Positions 11,685 to 21,294 of a stretch of 64,000 nt of DNA are shown here, one piece after another. Position 1 is the first letter of the stretch. Each line of letters opens with the position of its first letter. Made by a program: the position numbers and the translations under genes. This stretch comes from Phlebopus portentosus (lineage: Eukaryota > Basidiomycota > Agaricomycetes > Boletales > Boletinellaceae), in assembly GCA_037892935.1 (NCBI GenBank), contig JAYXKI010000007.1, forward strand, positions 124,001-188,000, given 5' to 3'. Under the pieces are notes generated by a model that was not told the DNA's origin, ran no database searches, and saw nothing but the letters and a program-made list of their open reading frames with translations.

Positions 11685-13204
11685 TCGCCTTCCACTAGCT
11701 CTTCCAGCTCAGCGGGCACCACTTGAACATCGACCTCTTTGAAGGAGGATTCCTTCGCTTAACTGAGCTCTTCGAGGAGTGCTTCTCTGTCTTCTGGAAC
11801 GAAGGCTGCAATGATGGCATGTATCGCTTCATGACCTCACGAGCATTCCCTGATATAGTGGCCCACCTGACCACACTTGTAACAAGCGTGTGTACAACAC
11901 ACCTGGCTCATCATCACATCCATCGGTTGGCCCAGACCTCTATATGTTATTCCTGTCACATCACGACAATCTTGGGGAGGTGGTGCATAAGGGCAAGTCA
12001 CTTGTTGGGGCAGCATGGGACGTCTCATTAGTGGTGCCGGAGCTGGCTTTGTTGCTGTCGAGCCAATTGTCTTCCTCCGACGTTTGGCCATCAGGTCCCT
12101 GATTTGGCGTTCGACCCTGTCGACCTTGACGGCAGCCTTCTTGAACTCTTCGTATGACATCAGTTCATTGGGCAATCTCATGACACCTTCGATGACCTTT
12201 GGGTTTAGCGCCCTCTTCAGATGACTCATCAACCATTCATCATGTGCCTCTGTTGCTAGGCCAGCGTCCACTTGGCAAATGTCAAACTTGTTGAAGAACT
12301 CGTCAGCATTGAGGTCTCCTTGGTACATCATGTCTAGTTGTTCAAAGGCTTTCTGGGATCTGGCAGGGTCATCAAATGATATATCCAGCTTCTTCAAGAA
12401 GGCATCCCAGCCATCTGTGAATGTCAGGTTGCCATCTTCGTCGACTGCTTCACTGGTATAACTTTCCACCCAGCGAGCTGCAGCACCACTCTTCATGTAT
12501 GATAGGGCGAACATAATCTTACTCTTGTTCGTCCTGAACTCTGATTCAGATGCATAGATGTAGAGATGCAGCTCTCGCTTGAAGTCCACATAATTGTGTT
12601 CGCCATCGAAGTCTCTTGGTTTGGCGATGTGGACCTTCTTTGACACCTTTGAGCCTTGGTTCACTCCTTCGCCTGCTGCTTGGAGCACTAGCGCAACCGC
12701 TGTCGCAAGATCGGTCATTGCTTTCTTTGACAATGACATCTCATATTCTTTCTCCTCTTCTTCTTCTTCTTCTTCTTCTTCTTCTTCTTCTTCTTCTTCG
12801 CTCGGTATGATCAGAGCTGGTTCCTGTAGTTTGCTGAATGATGATGAAGTTGTGATAGGGGGGGGCAATGCTGGGGTAATTGATGTTGATAGCCCTGGTA
12901 AGGGAGTTATTAGTTGTGTCAGGGTAGGGGGCGTGGGTTCGTCTACGTCGCCTTCTCGCTTCGCTCTCCAGTAGAGAGATTTCTCGTCTCTGTTGCTGTA
13001 CCACTTCTTCACTGGTTTGTCCCACCAAGCATTGAAGACTTGATTCCCTGCTTTGACAATGTAGTGTCCTCGCAATGCGCTCCACCTAGAGTTTGCCAGA
13101 AGAGCTGCTCGTTGGTTGTCAGTTAGCTTCACCTTGATAGGCTGGGGGTGGAATGGGGATCGGGATGTTGTTCGGATGGGACCGGCTTTGGATAATTGGC
13201 TCAT
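11660..13204 (-). pseudogene. gag: gag of copy 2, nearly open, late stop
   Basis: Starts at an ATG (13204) and stays open for 455 codons to a TGA at 11837, just after the zinc knuckle (CYKCGQVGHYIREC); the family stop is at 11660. The TGA replaces a CGA of the intact copy. It has an N-terminal conserved block, a long Glu run encoded by (GAA)n near 12745-12805, a capsid-like domain (about 12200-12610) and a basic region. The G_GGT_TTT heptamer is kept (minus strand of 11678-11684). For an element this decayed the long open gag is notable, but chance or strain of insertion age could explain it. Confidence 0.87.
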
Positions 13205-13536
13205 CTTTGAAATTGATGACTAGACGAAAGGCTCCGAGGTAGATAATGAATAAGATACTAGTCGACGACTGAACTCTATGCATCACCCATGAGAAGGTTT
13301 GATGGGAGTTCCAAAGAAGCATGATTCAGAGCACCACGATGGTGTGATTGGATGGTACTTCGGATACTATCAGAATACGTCGGAGTCAATCAGACTTCGA
13401 CGGGCAAGATAGGGGTTTGTTGTCTACTTGGTAGGAACCGGGTTTTGTTCGATGTCGTCCTTCGAAGATATACTTCAGGGGACACGTCACAGGCGAGCAC
13501 TCGACGACAACGGAATTAGGCATGATCCAAGGGTGG

Positions 13537-13547
13537 GTCTTTCTATT
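13537..13547 (-). other. Primer-binding site of copy 2
   Basis: Minus strand AATAGAAAGAC, one base inside the 5' LTR. It is complementary to the start block inside the LTR, exactly as in copies 1 and 4. Confidence 0.75.
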
Positions 13548-13548
13548 A

Positions 13549-14029
13549 TGTTAGGCGGACAGCTCAAGGATTGAGTTGAGGTAGGCCAACATAACAACAA
13601 ACAAGCATGGATGAGATAATCCCAAACACGTTGCTCAGGTCAAGACAGCTAAGATGAGGCTTAAGTCCAGACCGTTGAACACTATGTTAAAGTGATAGTA
13701 AGTAGAATTCAATAAACTATTAATACAAGAGTAGATACCTATGTCAAAGTGATGGTAAGTAGAATAGAAAGACAAGGAAATGAAAGAGTCAAGCTATCTA
13801 CTTATATAGACTTTGAGTGTGGGAAAGGTCTACTCTAATGGGGAGTCACATGATGAAGAAATGGGGTGATTAGTGAGCGTAGTAGAATGTTGTGGAATGT
13901 TCCAGCGAATGGATGAGTAAGCGCATAAGAAAAGAGAAGTAAAATAAAATAAAAGAAAAAGAAAAGGAAAAGAATATTAAAATAAATGATGACATAAGAA
14001 AAGAAAAGGAAAATGTTCGAGTCCTTACA
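13549..14029 (-). repeat. 5' LTR of copy 2
   Basis: 481 bp, plus-strand TGTTAGG to CCTTACA. It contains the complement of the TATATAA box and of GTCTTTCTATT. It is flanked on the right by the GCTAA target duplication. Confidence 0.92.
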
Positions 14030-16461
14030 GCTAATCCATGAGGGTATTGTTATCATTTACCTCGATGATATCCTTATCTTCTCAAATGACCTGGAAGAAC
14101 ATCGGAAGCGGACCAAGCGAGTTTTTGAGATCCTATGTCAAAATGTCAAAACGGCCTTTTCCTAAAGCCGCAGAAGTGCAAGTTCGAAGTAGATACAGTC
14201 AAATACCTCGGACACATCATTGGCAATAGTGAGGTTCGAATGGATCCCAAGAAAACAGCAGCGGTACAGGACTGGCCGGTTCCAAAGAACATCTACAAAC
14301 TGCAACAATTTCTGGGACTAGGAAATTGGTTGCAGTGTTTCATTAAGAATTACAGTTTGGTCGTCAAACCATTGACTACACTGATGGGTAAGGTGGAATG
14401 GAAGTGGGGCAAAGAGGAGCAAGCCACGTTCGAAGAGTTGAAGTGACGTTTGAGCAGTCCTCCTGTATTGACAATACCCAACAATGAGGACCCTTTCTGC
14501 ATGAAAGCTGATGCATCAGATTTTGCGACTAGTGGAGTACTCCTCCAGAAACAAGATGGCAAGTGGAAGGTAATCACTTATCGGTCATCGACCTTCTTGG
14601 AGGTGGAGTGTAACTATGAGATCTATGACAAGGAGATGCTCGCTATTGTTCAAGCCCTCAAGGAATGGCAACAATACCTCCAGGGAGCCAACAAACCTTT
14701 TGAAGTATGGACGGACCATGCAAACCTAACATACTTCCAATCACCACAAAAATTAAATCATCGACAGGCTCATTGGCGACTCAACTTAGCTGAATTCGAT
14801 TTCACACTAGTCTACAAACCTGGAAGGATGTTGGGTAAGGCCAATCTGTTATCACAATGGGCAGATTACGACAAGGGCAAGTGTGACAATGAGAATGTGA
14901 CATTTGTCAAGAAGGAGTGGTTGGTCAGAGGAACATTTCAGATGCCCAGAGACATTCTTATCGACAAGGTTAAGGAAGCACAGGGACAGGAAGACAGAGA
15001 GGAGCGACCAAAGGTGGTTGAATGGAGAGAAGAGGCATGGAAGATGGGTAGGCAGCTATATGTGCCCACAAGCGTTAGAGAGATCATCATGAAGGAGCAC
15101 CATAACTTGACCCTGGCAGGACATCCAGGAGCGATGAAGGTGATCCAGTTGATAGCACGAAGGTACTGGTGGCTGAGGATGAGTGCAGATGTACAGGTGT
15201 ATGTGCAGGGGTGTGATCATTGTCAGCGGACGAAGGCTCTAAGGACAACAAGGGCAAAGGTTTTGCACCCTAACAAGGTGCTGGAGGCACCATGGCAAAT
15301 TGTCACAGTCGACCTGATTAGAGAGTTGCCAGAGTCGAATGGGTTTAATGCAATTTGCATTGTAGTTGATCACTTTAGCAAACAAATCCATGTGATTCCG
15401 ATGACGACAAAGTTAACAGCTGAAGGCATGGCAAGGATCTACAGGGATCACATCTTCCGATTACATGGACTATCTCGAAAGATCATTCACAACTGAGGAG
15501 TGCAATTTGATGTGAAGATGATGAAAGAGTTATACAAACTCCTTCATATTGAAGGCAACCCATCGACAGCGTATCACCCACAAACTGATGGACAGATGAA
15601 AAGAGTTAACTAAGAACTCGAGCAATACCTTTGGCTGTACGTCAACTATTGGCAGTCAGACTAGGCGGACTGGCTAGCTCTTGCAGAGTTTGCATACAAC
15701 AACTGTGAACACTTGGCAACAAAGTTATCCCCCTTCTTTGTCAATACGGGAATACACCCCTTAGACTTTATGGGGATTGAGACAGCATCGTCAAATCTGT
15801 CAGCAGAAGAATTTGCCAAGCATGTCAAAGACATACATAAACTCGCCCAGAGTAACTTAACCAAAGCGAACGAAGACATGAAGCGCTTCTACAACTGTCA
15901 TACTGGAAAGTCCATTAGTTACGAGGCAGGGCAGAAAGTCTTCTTGGACGGACAGAACATCAAGACAATCCAACCAACGAAGAAGATGGATGACAAGTGG
16001 TTTAGTCCTTTCAAGGTAGTGGAAAAGGTTGGTGCAAGTGCATACAGACTCAAGTTATTGAAGACGTGGAAAAAGGTTCATCCAGTCTTCAATGAGATCT
16101 TGCTCAAACTGGCCATCCAACTGTCCTTCGAGTCACAAAAGAAGCCACCTCCACTGCCACCAATGATCATTGACAAACAGAAAGAGTATGAGGTTGAAGA
16201 GATACTCAACTCGCATCTACATTGAGGCAGGCTCCAATTCTTGGTCAAGTGGGTTGGATATGAGGAAGCGACATGGCAGCTGGAGGCTGACGTCAAGGAT
16301 AATGCGCAGGAATCGATTTAAGAATTCTATCGCAAATATCCTGGAGCTCTGAGGAAGTTAACGATACCTCGACAAAGTCTGTGAGCGCTGTACAAATTCA
16401 TGATGTCAGAAGGTCTATGTGGTTAGTTGGGACGCCCAACCTTGAGGGGGGGGGGGTGTGA
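14030..16461 (+). pseudogene. pol: Broken 3' half of pol of copy 3 (RT end, RNase H, integrase, chromodomain)
   Basis: Starts in the RT at IVIIYLDDILIFS, then RNase H (open from 14450), integrase HHCC finger and DDE core, a GPY/F-like segment near 15995, and a chromodomain near 16185-16350. Nonsense codons occur at 14444 (TGA), 15494 (TGA), near 15611 and 15661 (TAA, TAG) and in the chromodomain. At least several are CGA-to-TGA changes relative to copy 4. The frame through the RNase H/integrase junction near 14935 is continuous. The polypurine tract before the 3' LTR has grown to eleven G. Confidence 0.9.
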
Positions 16462-16923
16462 TATAAGGACTCGAACATTTTCCTTTTATTTTCTTATGTC
16501 ATCTTCTATTTTAATTTTCCTTTTTCTTTTCTTTTATTTTCTTATTAATGATTACTCATCTATTTACCGGAACCTTCTGTCAGTTTCCACAATGCTCACT
16601 AATCACTCCACTCCTTTGACATGTGACTTCTTATTAGAGTAGACCTTTCATGCACTCGAAGTCTATATAAGTAGATAGTTTGACTCTTTCATTTCCTTGT
16701 CTTTCTATTCTACTTACCTTCACTTCGACATAGGTATCTACTCTTGTATTAATAGTTTATTGTATTCTACTTACCTTCACTTTGACATAGTGTTTGATGG
16801 TCTGGACTTAAGCCCTGTCTTAGCTGTCTTGACCTGAGCAACGTTTTCAAGTTTAACTCGATTATGCTTATTTGTTGTTGTGTAAGCTTACCTCGACTCA
16901 GCCTCTGAGCTGTCTGCCTAACA
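16462..16923 (+). repeat. 3' LTR of copy 3
   Basis: 462 bp. It starts TATAAGG (TGTAAGG in the intact copy, a G-to-A change) and ends CCTAACA. It keeps the TATATAAG box near 16663 and GTCTTTCTATT near 16700. The following bases TTAAG at 16924-16928 are the expected target duplication, but the partner is off-window. Confidence 0.9.
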
Positions 16924-19005
16924 TTAAGGCCCTCAGGGTGAGCATGGTGCATAACATTCAGATGCATTTTTTGCTAATGCTGCCTTACTCCTAGTACAAG
17001 GGAAGCCATCAGGCTGTCACTGTCTGCAGGGACCTTGATAATATTTGCTCTGCTATCACACACGGATTCATGCAGCTTATGCCTGATCGCTTCATGTGTA
17101 ACAGACTTCTCGATTGTAATGATCCACTTTACTATTTAGTGATATAGTGGAAGTTTACTGACAGTCTTTTTGAAGAGTGGAAGTCATTTTACCAGTCTGA
17201 ACTGGGTGGCATGAGTCAGATAGATTACGCCCTCAAGTGTATGCCCCACCCTGCAGATCAGAAATATATAGATTTTATTGGCTATACAATCCTAGACCAG
17301 CTCAGACCCATGATAGCTTGTGATGAGGGACGTCGTATGCTGCATAAAAGTGGGGAATATATACTTGTGAGACAATTGAAGTTCTTCATGCCAGTATTTA
17401 TATGGGCCTACATGGAGGCAAAGAAGACTATGATCCAAGATAGCAAGTAGGTGTGATACCATGAGGAGCAAGACAACTACTATCAACATTGGTTCGAAGC
17501 CCTGCAGAACCCCAAAATGACTTTTGCCCAGGTGCTCAATCACTTCAAAAATGTGACTGTGCCCAAGGAGCAGAGGGATGAAGGTGGCATTCAAGACAAA
17601 CTTGTTCTTGGAACGGTGCTACAGTTATGACAGAGCTCTTCTTAGTATGTATGGTTAGACAATTTGAAATCTTCATAGGAGAAGCAGTTGGGAGATGGAG
17701 GACAAGCACAAAAGTGAAAGGCAGATGATGATGGTGATGCATATAGAGGTCCATGACCTTGAATCAACCTCAACATGTTTATCTCAATCCATAGTTATAC
17801 TGCCGAAGGGCTCAAGAGAGCTCATTTGATTTATCTGGATGCAGGCCCACCCTCTCAAAATACTGGTAAGCCCTCCACCCCCTTTCTCATGAGCAGATTC
17901 TAACCTCCAGTAATAAACATTCCACCTATCACGCTTCTTCAAAAAAGCTGGAGGAAAATTTGGAGGCAAAGAAAGTTACTATCAAGAGACTCGACAAATC
18001 CAAGAAAGAATTCAAAATGTACTGAAAGTGTCTTCATATACTCCTTTCCAACACCAAATTTCATCTTGCAGCAACCGACCCATTGGCATTGAGAAGTGCG
18101 TTAAACCATCTAGTACATGCCAGGTGCCCATATGATAAGGATTACGAGGAGAGCTTACAAGACATCGTGCAGTTGTTTAAGATGGCTCAGCAGGGCCTCA
18201 TTGTAAGGACTTGAACATTTTCCTTTTAATTTTTCTTATGTCATCTTCTATTTTAATTTTCTTTTCCTTTTCTTTTATTTTCTTACTAATGATTACTCAT
18301 TCATTTATCAGAACCTTCCATCATTTTCCACAATGCTCACTAATCACTCCACTCCTTTGTCATGTGACTCCCTAATAGAGTAGACCTTTCCTATGAAGCG
18401 CTATGTATATAAGTAGCTAGTTGACTTCCTAATCTCCCATCTTACTATTCTACTTACCATCACGACAACTTAGTGTTTGATAGTCTGGTCTTAAGTCTCA
18501 TCTTAGCTGTTTTGATCTGAATGACATATTCAAGATTATCTTATTTACACTTATTTGTTATTATATTGGCCGGTCTCGACTCAGCCTCTGAGCCGTCCGC
18601 CTAATACTCATTGCTGATACTTCGCTGTTGAAGGGATTCTCTAACTTACTGGAAGATGAAAAAGAAACCCAACATACCGAGGAACTCCAAGAGGCATATA
18701 TGCTTCTTATAAAGGACAATTACTTAGATAAGGACAGCATGTCACTGGAGAAAGCAATTGATTTGTTCATCAAAGCAGAGTTGGAGGTTGGAAAAGGAAT
18801 GACATATATGGATAGTGCTATTCTGTTAAAATGGTTGGATTCAGTTAAGCCTGTTCAGATGAATCAGGAGCCAGAAATGATGGGTTCAAAGGCGAAGGTG
18901 GCATGAGTTGGGCCAGGGTCCATCCAGCCTTGCTTTATAGTCAGAGGCTGAAAGTACTATGGACTATGGACTGGACAATTGCTTGCCCTCCATGGGCGGA
19001 ATTAT
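16924..19005 (+). pseudogene. Unidentified gene relic split by a solo LTR
   Basis: Between LTR elements the plus strand keeps protein-like stretches: about 16990-17455 (around RDLDNICSAITHGF and LGGMSQIDYALKCMPH), weaker ones to 17620, and 17985-18201 joined to 18612-18906. Deleting the solo LTR and one CTCAT repeat joins AQQGLI to ADTSLLKGF in frame, so the LTR hit a coding exon. Stops near 17155, 17448 and 18024 show it is dead. The C-terminal piece (MKGFSNLLEDEKE... to KAKVA) is helical and acidic. I do not recognise the family. The 5' end is either lost or lies left of copy 3. It could be an uncharacterised basidiomycete repeat-family protein. Confidence 0.55.
18202..18606 (+). repeat. 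Solo LTR of the same Ty3/gypsy family
   Basis: 405 bp from TGTAAGGAC to CTAATA (CTAACA with C-to-T), flanked by a perfect 5-bp repeat CTCAT at 18197-18201 and 18607-18611. No internal element sequence adjoins it, so it is a recombination remnant. The GTCTTTCTATT start block is degraded here, unlike in the other copies. Confidence 0.92.
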
Positions 19006-19426
19006 TGTAAGGACTCGAACATTTTCCTTTTCTTTTCTTATGTCATCACTCATTTTAATATTCTTTTTCCTTTTCTTTTATTTTTTCTTATGCGCTTATT
19101 CATCCAATTGCCGGAACATTCCACAACGTTCTATCACGCTCACTAATCATCTCATTCCTTGTCATGTGACTTCCTAATAGAGTAGACCTTTCCCGCGCTC
19201 AAAGTCTATATAAGTAGATAGTTTGACTCTTTCGTTCCTTGTCTTTCTATTCTACTTACCTTCACTGCGACATAAGTATCTACTCTTGTATTATTAGTTT
19301 GCTGAAATCTACTTACCTTCACTGCGACATAGCGTGCGTATAGCCCGGCAACTCGCGTTTAGCCAGTTGTTTGTTGTTTGTGTTGGCCGCCTCGAGATCG
19401 ACGCCCGTTAGTCTCGCCGCCTAACA
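19006..19426 (+). repeat. 5' LTR of copy 4
   Basis: 421 bp, TGTAAGG...CCTAACA. U3 is T-rich (TTTTC runs). A TATATAA box lies at 19207-19213 and the predicted R start at 19241. Target duplication ATTAT precedes it. Confidence 0.96.
19207..19251 (+). promoter_or_regulatory. LTR promoter: TATA box and predicted transcript start of copy 4
   Basis: TATATAA at 19207-19213 is followed 28 nt later by GTCTTTCTATT at 19241-19251. That block is the exact complement of the primer-binding site at 19428-19438. Its position fits a TATA-directed start, and a self-priming element needs its transcript to begin there. The start site is inferred. Confidence 0.65.
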
Positions 19427-19427
19427 T

Positions 19428-19438
19428 AATAGAAAGAC
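19428..19438 (+). other. Primer-binding site of copy 4 (self-priming type)
   Basis: AATAGAAAGAC lies one base after the LTR end. It is the reverse complement of 19241-19251 over exactly 11 nt. No tRNA-like TGG start is present at the LTR edge. In the Schizosaccharomyces element Tf1 the first 11 nt of the transcript pair with the primer-binding site in the same way. Confidence 0.75.
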
Positions 19439-19752
19439 CTACTCTCAAACCCGTGGTTTAACCACTCGTTTGTCGCTACTCCACGCAGGAGACACATCGA
19501 CGGTCAACGACCGCGCCCATCCCGGATTTATCCGAGCAACCCCTATCTTGCCCGTCAAGGTCCGACTGACTTTGACGTGTCCCGATAGTTCCCGAAAACA
19601 ATCAATCAACCCTCCAATCGTGGCGCTCCGAATCACTCTTCTGTGGAACTCGCATCAGACGTTCTCGTGGGTGACTCATAGAGTCCAATCATCATCAAGC
19701 ATCTCGTTCATCATCTACCTCGGTGCCTTCCGACTAGTCATCAATTTCAAAG

Positions 19753-21276
19753 ACGAGCCGGTCATCCGAAGTCGGTCCCGTCCGAACACCGTACCGATCC
19801 CCGTTCCACCCCCGGCCTATCAAGGTGGATCTAACTGACGACCAGCGGGCGGCTCTCCCGACAAACTGTAGGTGGAGCGCGTCACGAGGACATCACATTG
19901 TCAAGTCAGGTGATCAAATCTTTACTGCCTGGTGGGACGAGAACGCGAAGAAGTGGTACTCTGACAGAGAAGGAAAGTCGCTTTATTGGCGAGCGAAGCG
20001 AGAGGGAGACATAGACGATCCTGCACCCCCTACCCCCACGCGATCAACGGCTCCTTTACCAGGGCCATCAACATCGACAGGCCAGACGTCAGCTCCACCT
20101 ATAGCACCTTCGTTGTCTTTCACTGAACCACGAGAACCTGCTCCGCTCGTGCCAACAGACGAAGAAGAGGAGGACGAAGAAGAAGAGCAAGAGATGTCGT
20201 TGTCGAAAGAGTCAATAACGGACCTTGCTACGGCGATCGCGCTAGCGCTCCAGGCAGCAGGAGAAGGCACAGGCCAAGGATCAAAGTCAAACAAGGTTCA
20301 TATCGCCAAGCCCCGAGATTTCGATGGCGAGCACGGATATGTCGACTTCAAACGAGAGCTGCGCCTGTATGTCTATGCATCGGAGTCGGAGTTTAGGACA
20401 AGCAAAGCAAAGATCATGTTCGCTCTGTCGTATATGAAGAGCGGTGCTGCGGCGAGCTGGGCGGAAAGCTACACGAGTGGTGCAATTGACGAACATGGTA
20501 GGATAGCATTCAAGGACACTTGGGACGCTTTCCTAAAGAAGCTCGATACCTCGTTCGATGACCCGGCCCGGTCTCAAAAAGCATTTGAACGACTCGACGC
20601 GATGTATCAGGGCGATCTCAATGCAGATGAATTCTTCAACAAGTTTGACATTTGCCGAGTGGATGCTGGACTGGCCACGGAGGCTCACGACGAATGGCTG
20701 ATGAGTCGCCTCAAGAGGGCTCTGAACCCGAAGGTGGTCGAAGGTATCATGCGTTTACCCAATGAGCCAACGACGTACGAAGAATTCAAGAAGGCGGCGG
20801 TCAAGGTTGACAGGGTTGAGCGCCAGATCAGAGATCTGATGGCTGAACGCCGGAGGAAGACGATCAGCTCGACGATGATGAAACCAGCGCCACAACCATT
20901 GAAACGTCCGGCACCACCTCAACAAGCAGCTCGCCCCTTTGCTCCACCCGTCCAAGATCGTCGTGATGCCACTGGAGTAACATATGGAGGCTTAGGCCAG
21001 CCGATGGACGTGATGATGAACCAGGCGCGCCGTACACGCGCTTGCTATAAGTGTGGTCAGGTAGGCCACTACATCCGGGAATGCCCTCGAGGCCGTGAAG
21101 CAATACGTGCAATCATTGCGGCCTTCGTTCCAGCAGACAGAAAGGCGCTCTTCGAGGAACTCGGCCAAGCCAAGGAATCCTCCTTCGAAGAGGTCGACGA
21201 CGTCGATGTACGAGCGGTACCCGCTGATTTGGAAGAACTCGTAGAAGGCGAGGGTTTTCCGGAAGACCAGACGTAG
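19753..21276 (+). CDS. gag: Gag polyprotein of copy 4, possible ACG start
   Basis: Structural protein that packages element RNA into cytoplasmic particles. The frame is closed by TAG at 19735 just upstream, and the family start codon is ACG here (19753-19755, context CAAAG-ACG-AGC); copies 1 and 2 have ATG. No other in-frame ATG occurs before the MSLSKES segment near 20190. From ACG it is 507 residues: N-terminal block, Pro/Ser/Thr-rich linker, acidic run EEEEDEEEEQE, capsid-like domain (about residues 195-370), basic stretch, CCHC knuckle CYKCGQVGHYIREC near residue 435, acidic C-terminus ending EGFPEDQT. Pol follows in the -1 frame through a slippery site 16 nt before the stop codon. Either ACG initiation or loss of the start is possible. 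Confidence 0.85.
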   Translation, partial: TSRSSEVGPVRTPYRSPFHPRPIKVDLTDDQRAALPTNCRWSASRGHHIVKSGDQIFTAWWDENAKKWYSDREGKSLYWRAKREGDIDDPAPPTPTRSTAPLPGPSTSTGQTSAPPIAPSLSFTEPREPAPLVPTDEEEEDEEEEQEMSLSKESITDLATAIALALQAAGEGTGQGSKSNKVHIAKPRDFDGEHGYVDFKRELRLYVYASESEFRTSKAKIMFALSYMKSGAAASWAESYTSGAIDEHGRIAFKDTWDAFLKKLDTSFDDPARSQKAFERLDAMYQGDLNADEFFNKFDICRVDAGLATEAHDEWLMSRLKRALNPKVVEGIMRLPNEPTTYEEFKKAAVKVDRVERQIRDLMAERRRKTISSTMMKPAPQPLKRPAPPQQAARPFAPPVQDRRDATGVTYGGLGQPMDVMMNQARRTRACYKCGQVGHYIRECPRGREAIRAIIAAFVPADRKALFEELGQAKESSFEEVDDVDVRAVPADLEELVEGEGFPEDQT

Positions 21277-21294
21277 ACGTCGGAACGACTGGTC
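21252..21294 (+). promoter_or_regulatory. -1 ribosomal frameshift signal between gag and pol
   Basis: The heptamer G_GGT_TTT (21252-21258) lies in the gag frame in the canonical X_XXY_YYZ form. After a 6-nt spacer, GACCAG (21265-21270) can pair with CTGGTC (21289-21294), with an inner CGT/ACG stem after one A.A mismatch. Slipping by -1 enters a frame that stays open through protease and RT. Heptamer and outer stem are kept in copies 1 and 2. Function is inferred. Confidence 0.75.

Larger units (their letters stand above)
5330..14029 (-). mobile_element. Ty3/gypsy copy 2, complete but decayed, with a 2-kb insertion
   Basis: Minus-strand element with both LTRs (5330-5811 and 13549-14029), flanked by the 5-bp direct repeat GCTAA at 5325-5329 and 14030-14034. 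Inside, in element order: primer-binding site, gag, protease, foreign insertion 8966-10942, RT, RNase H, integrase, chromodomain, polypurine tract. Its two LTRs differ by roughly 40 transitions, one transversion and one indel by eye, so it is much older than copy 4, and the ratio points to cytosine deamination rather than random mutation. Confidence 0.93.
5239..16923 (+). mobile_element. Ty3/gypsy copy 3, oldest, split by copies 1 and 2
   Basis: Visible pieces are 5239-5329 (RT, encoding the [14 protein letters not shown] region) and 14030-16923 (from the YLDD box of RT through RNase H, integrase and chromodomain to the 3' LTR). Removing copy 2 and one copy of its target duplication GCTAA (5325-5329 and 14030-14034) rejoins the RT reading exactly. 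The 5' half of copy 3 must lie left of the window beyond copy 1. The nesting order makes copy 3 older than both minus-strand copies. Confidence 0.9.
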
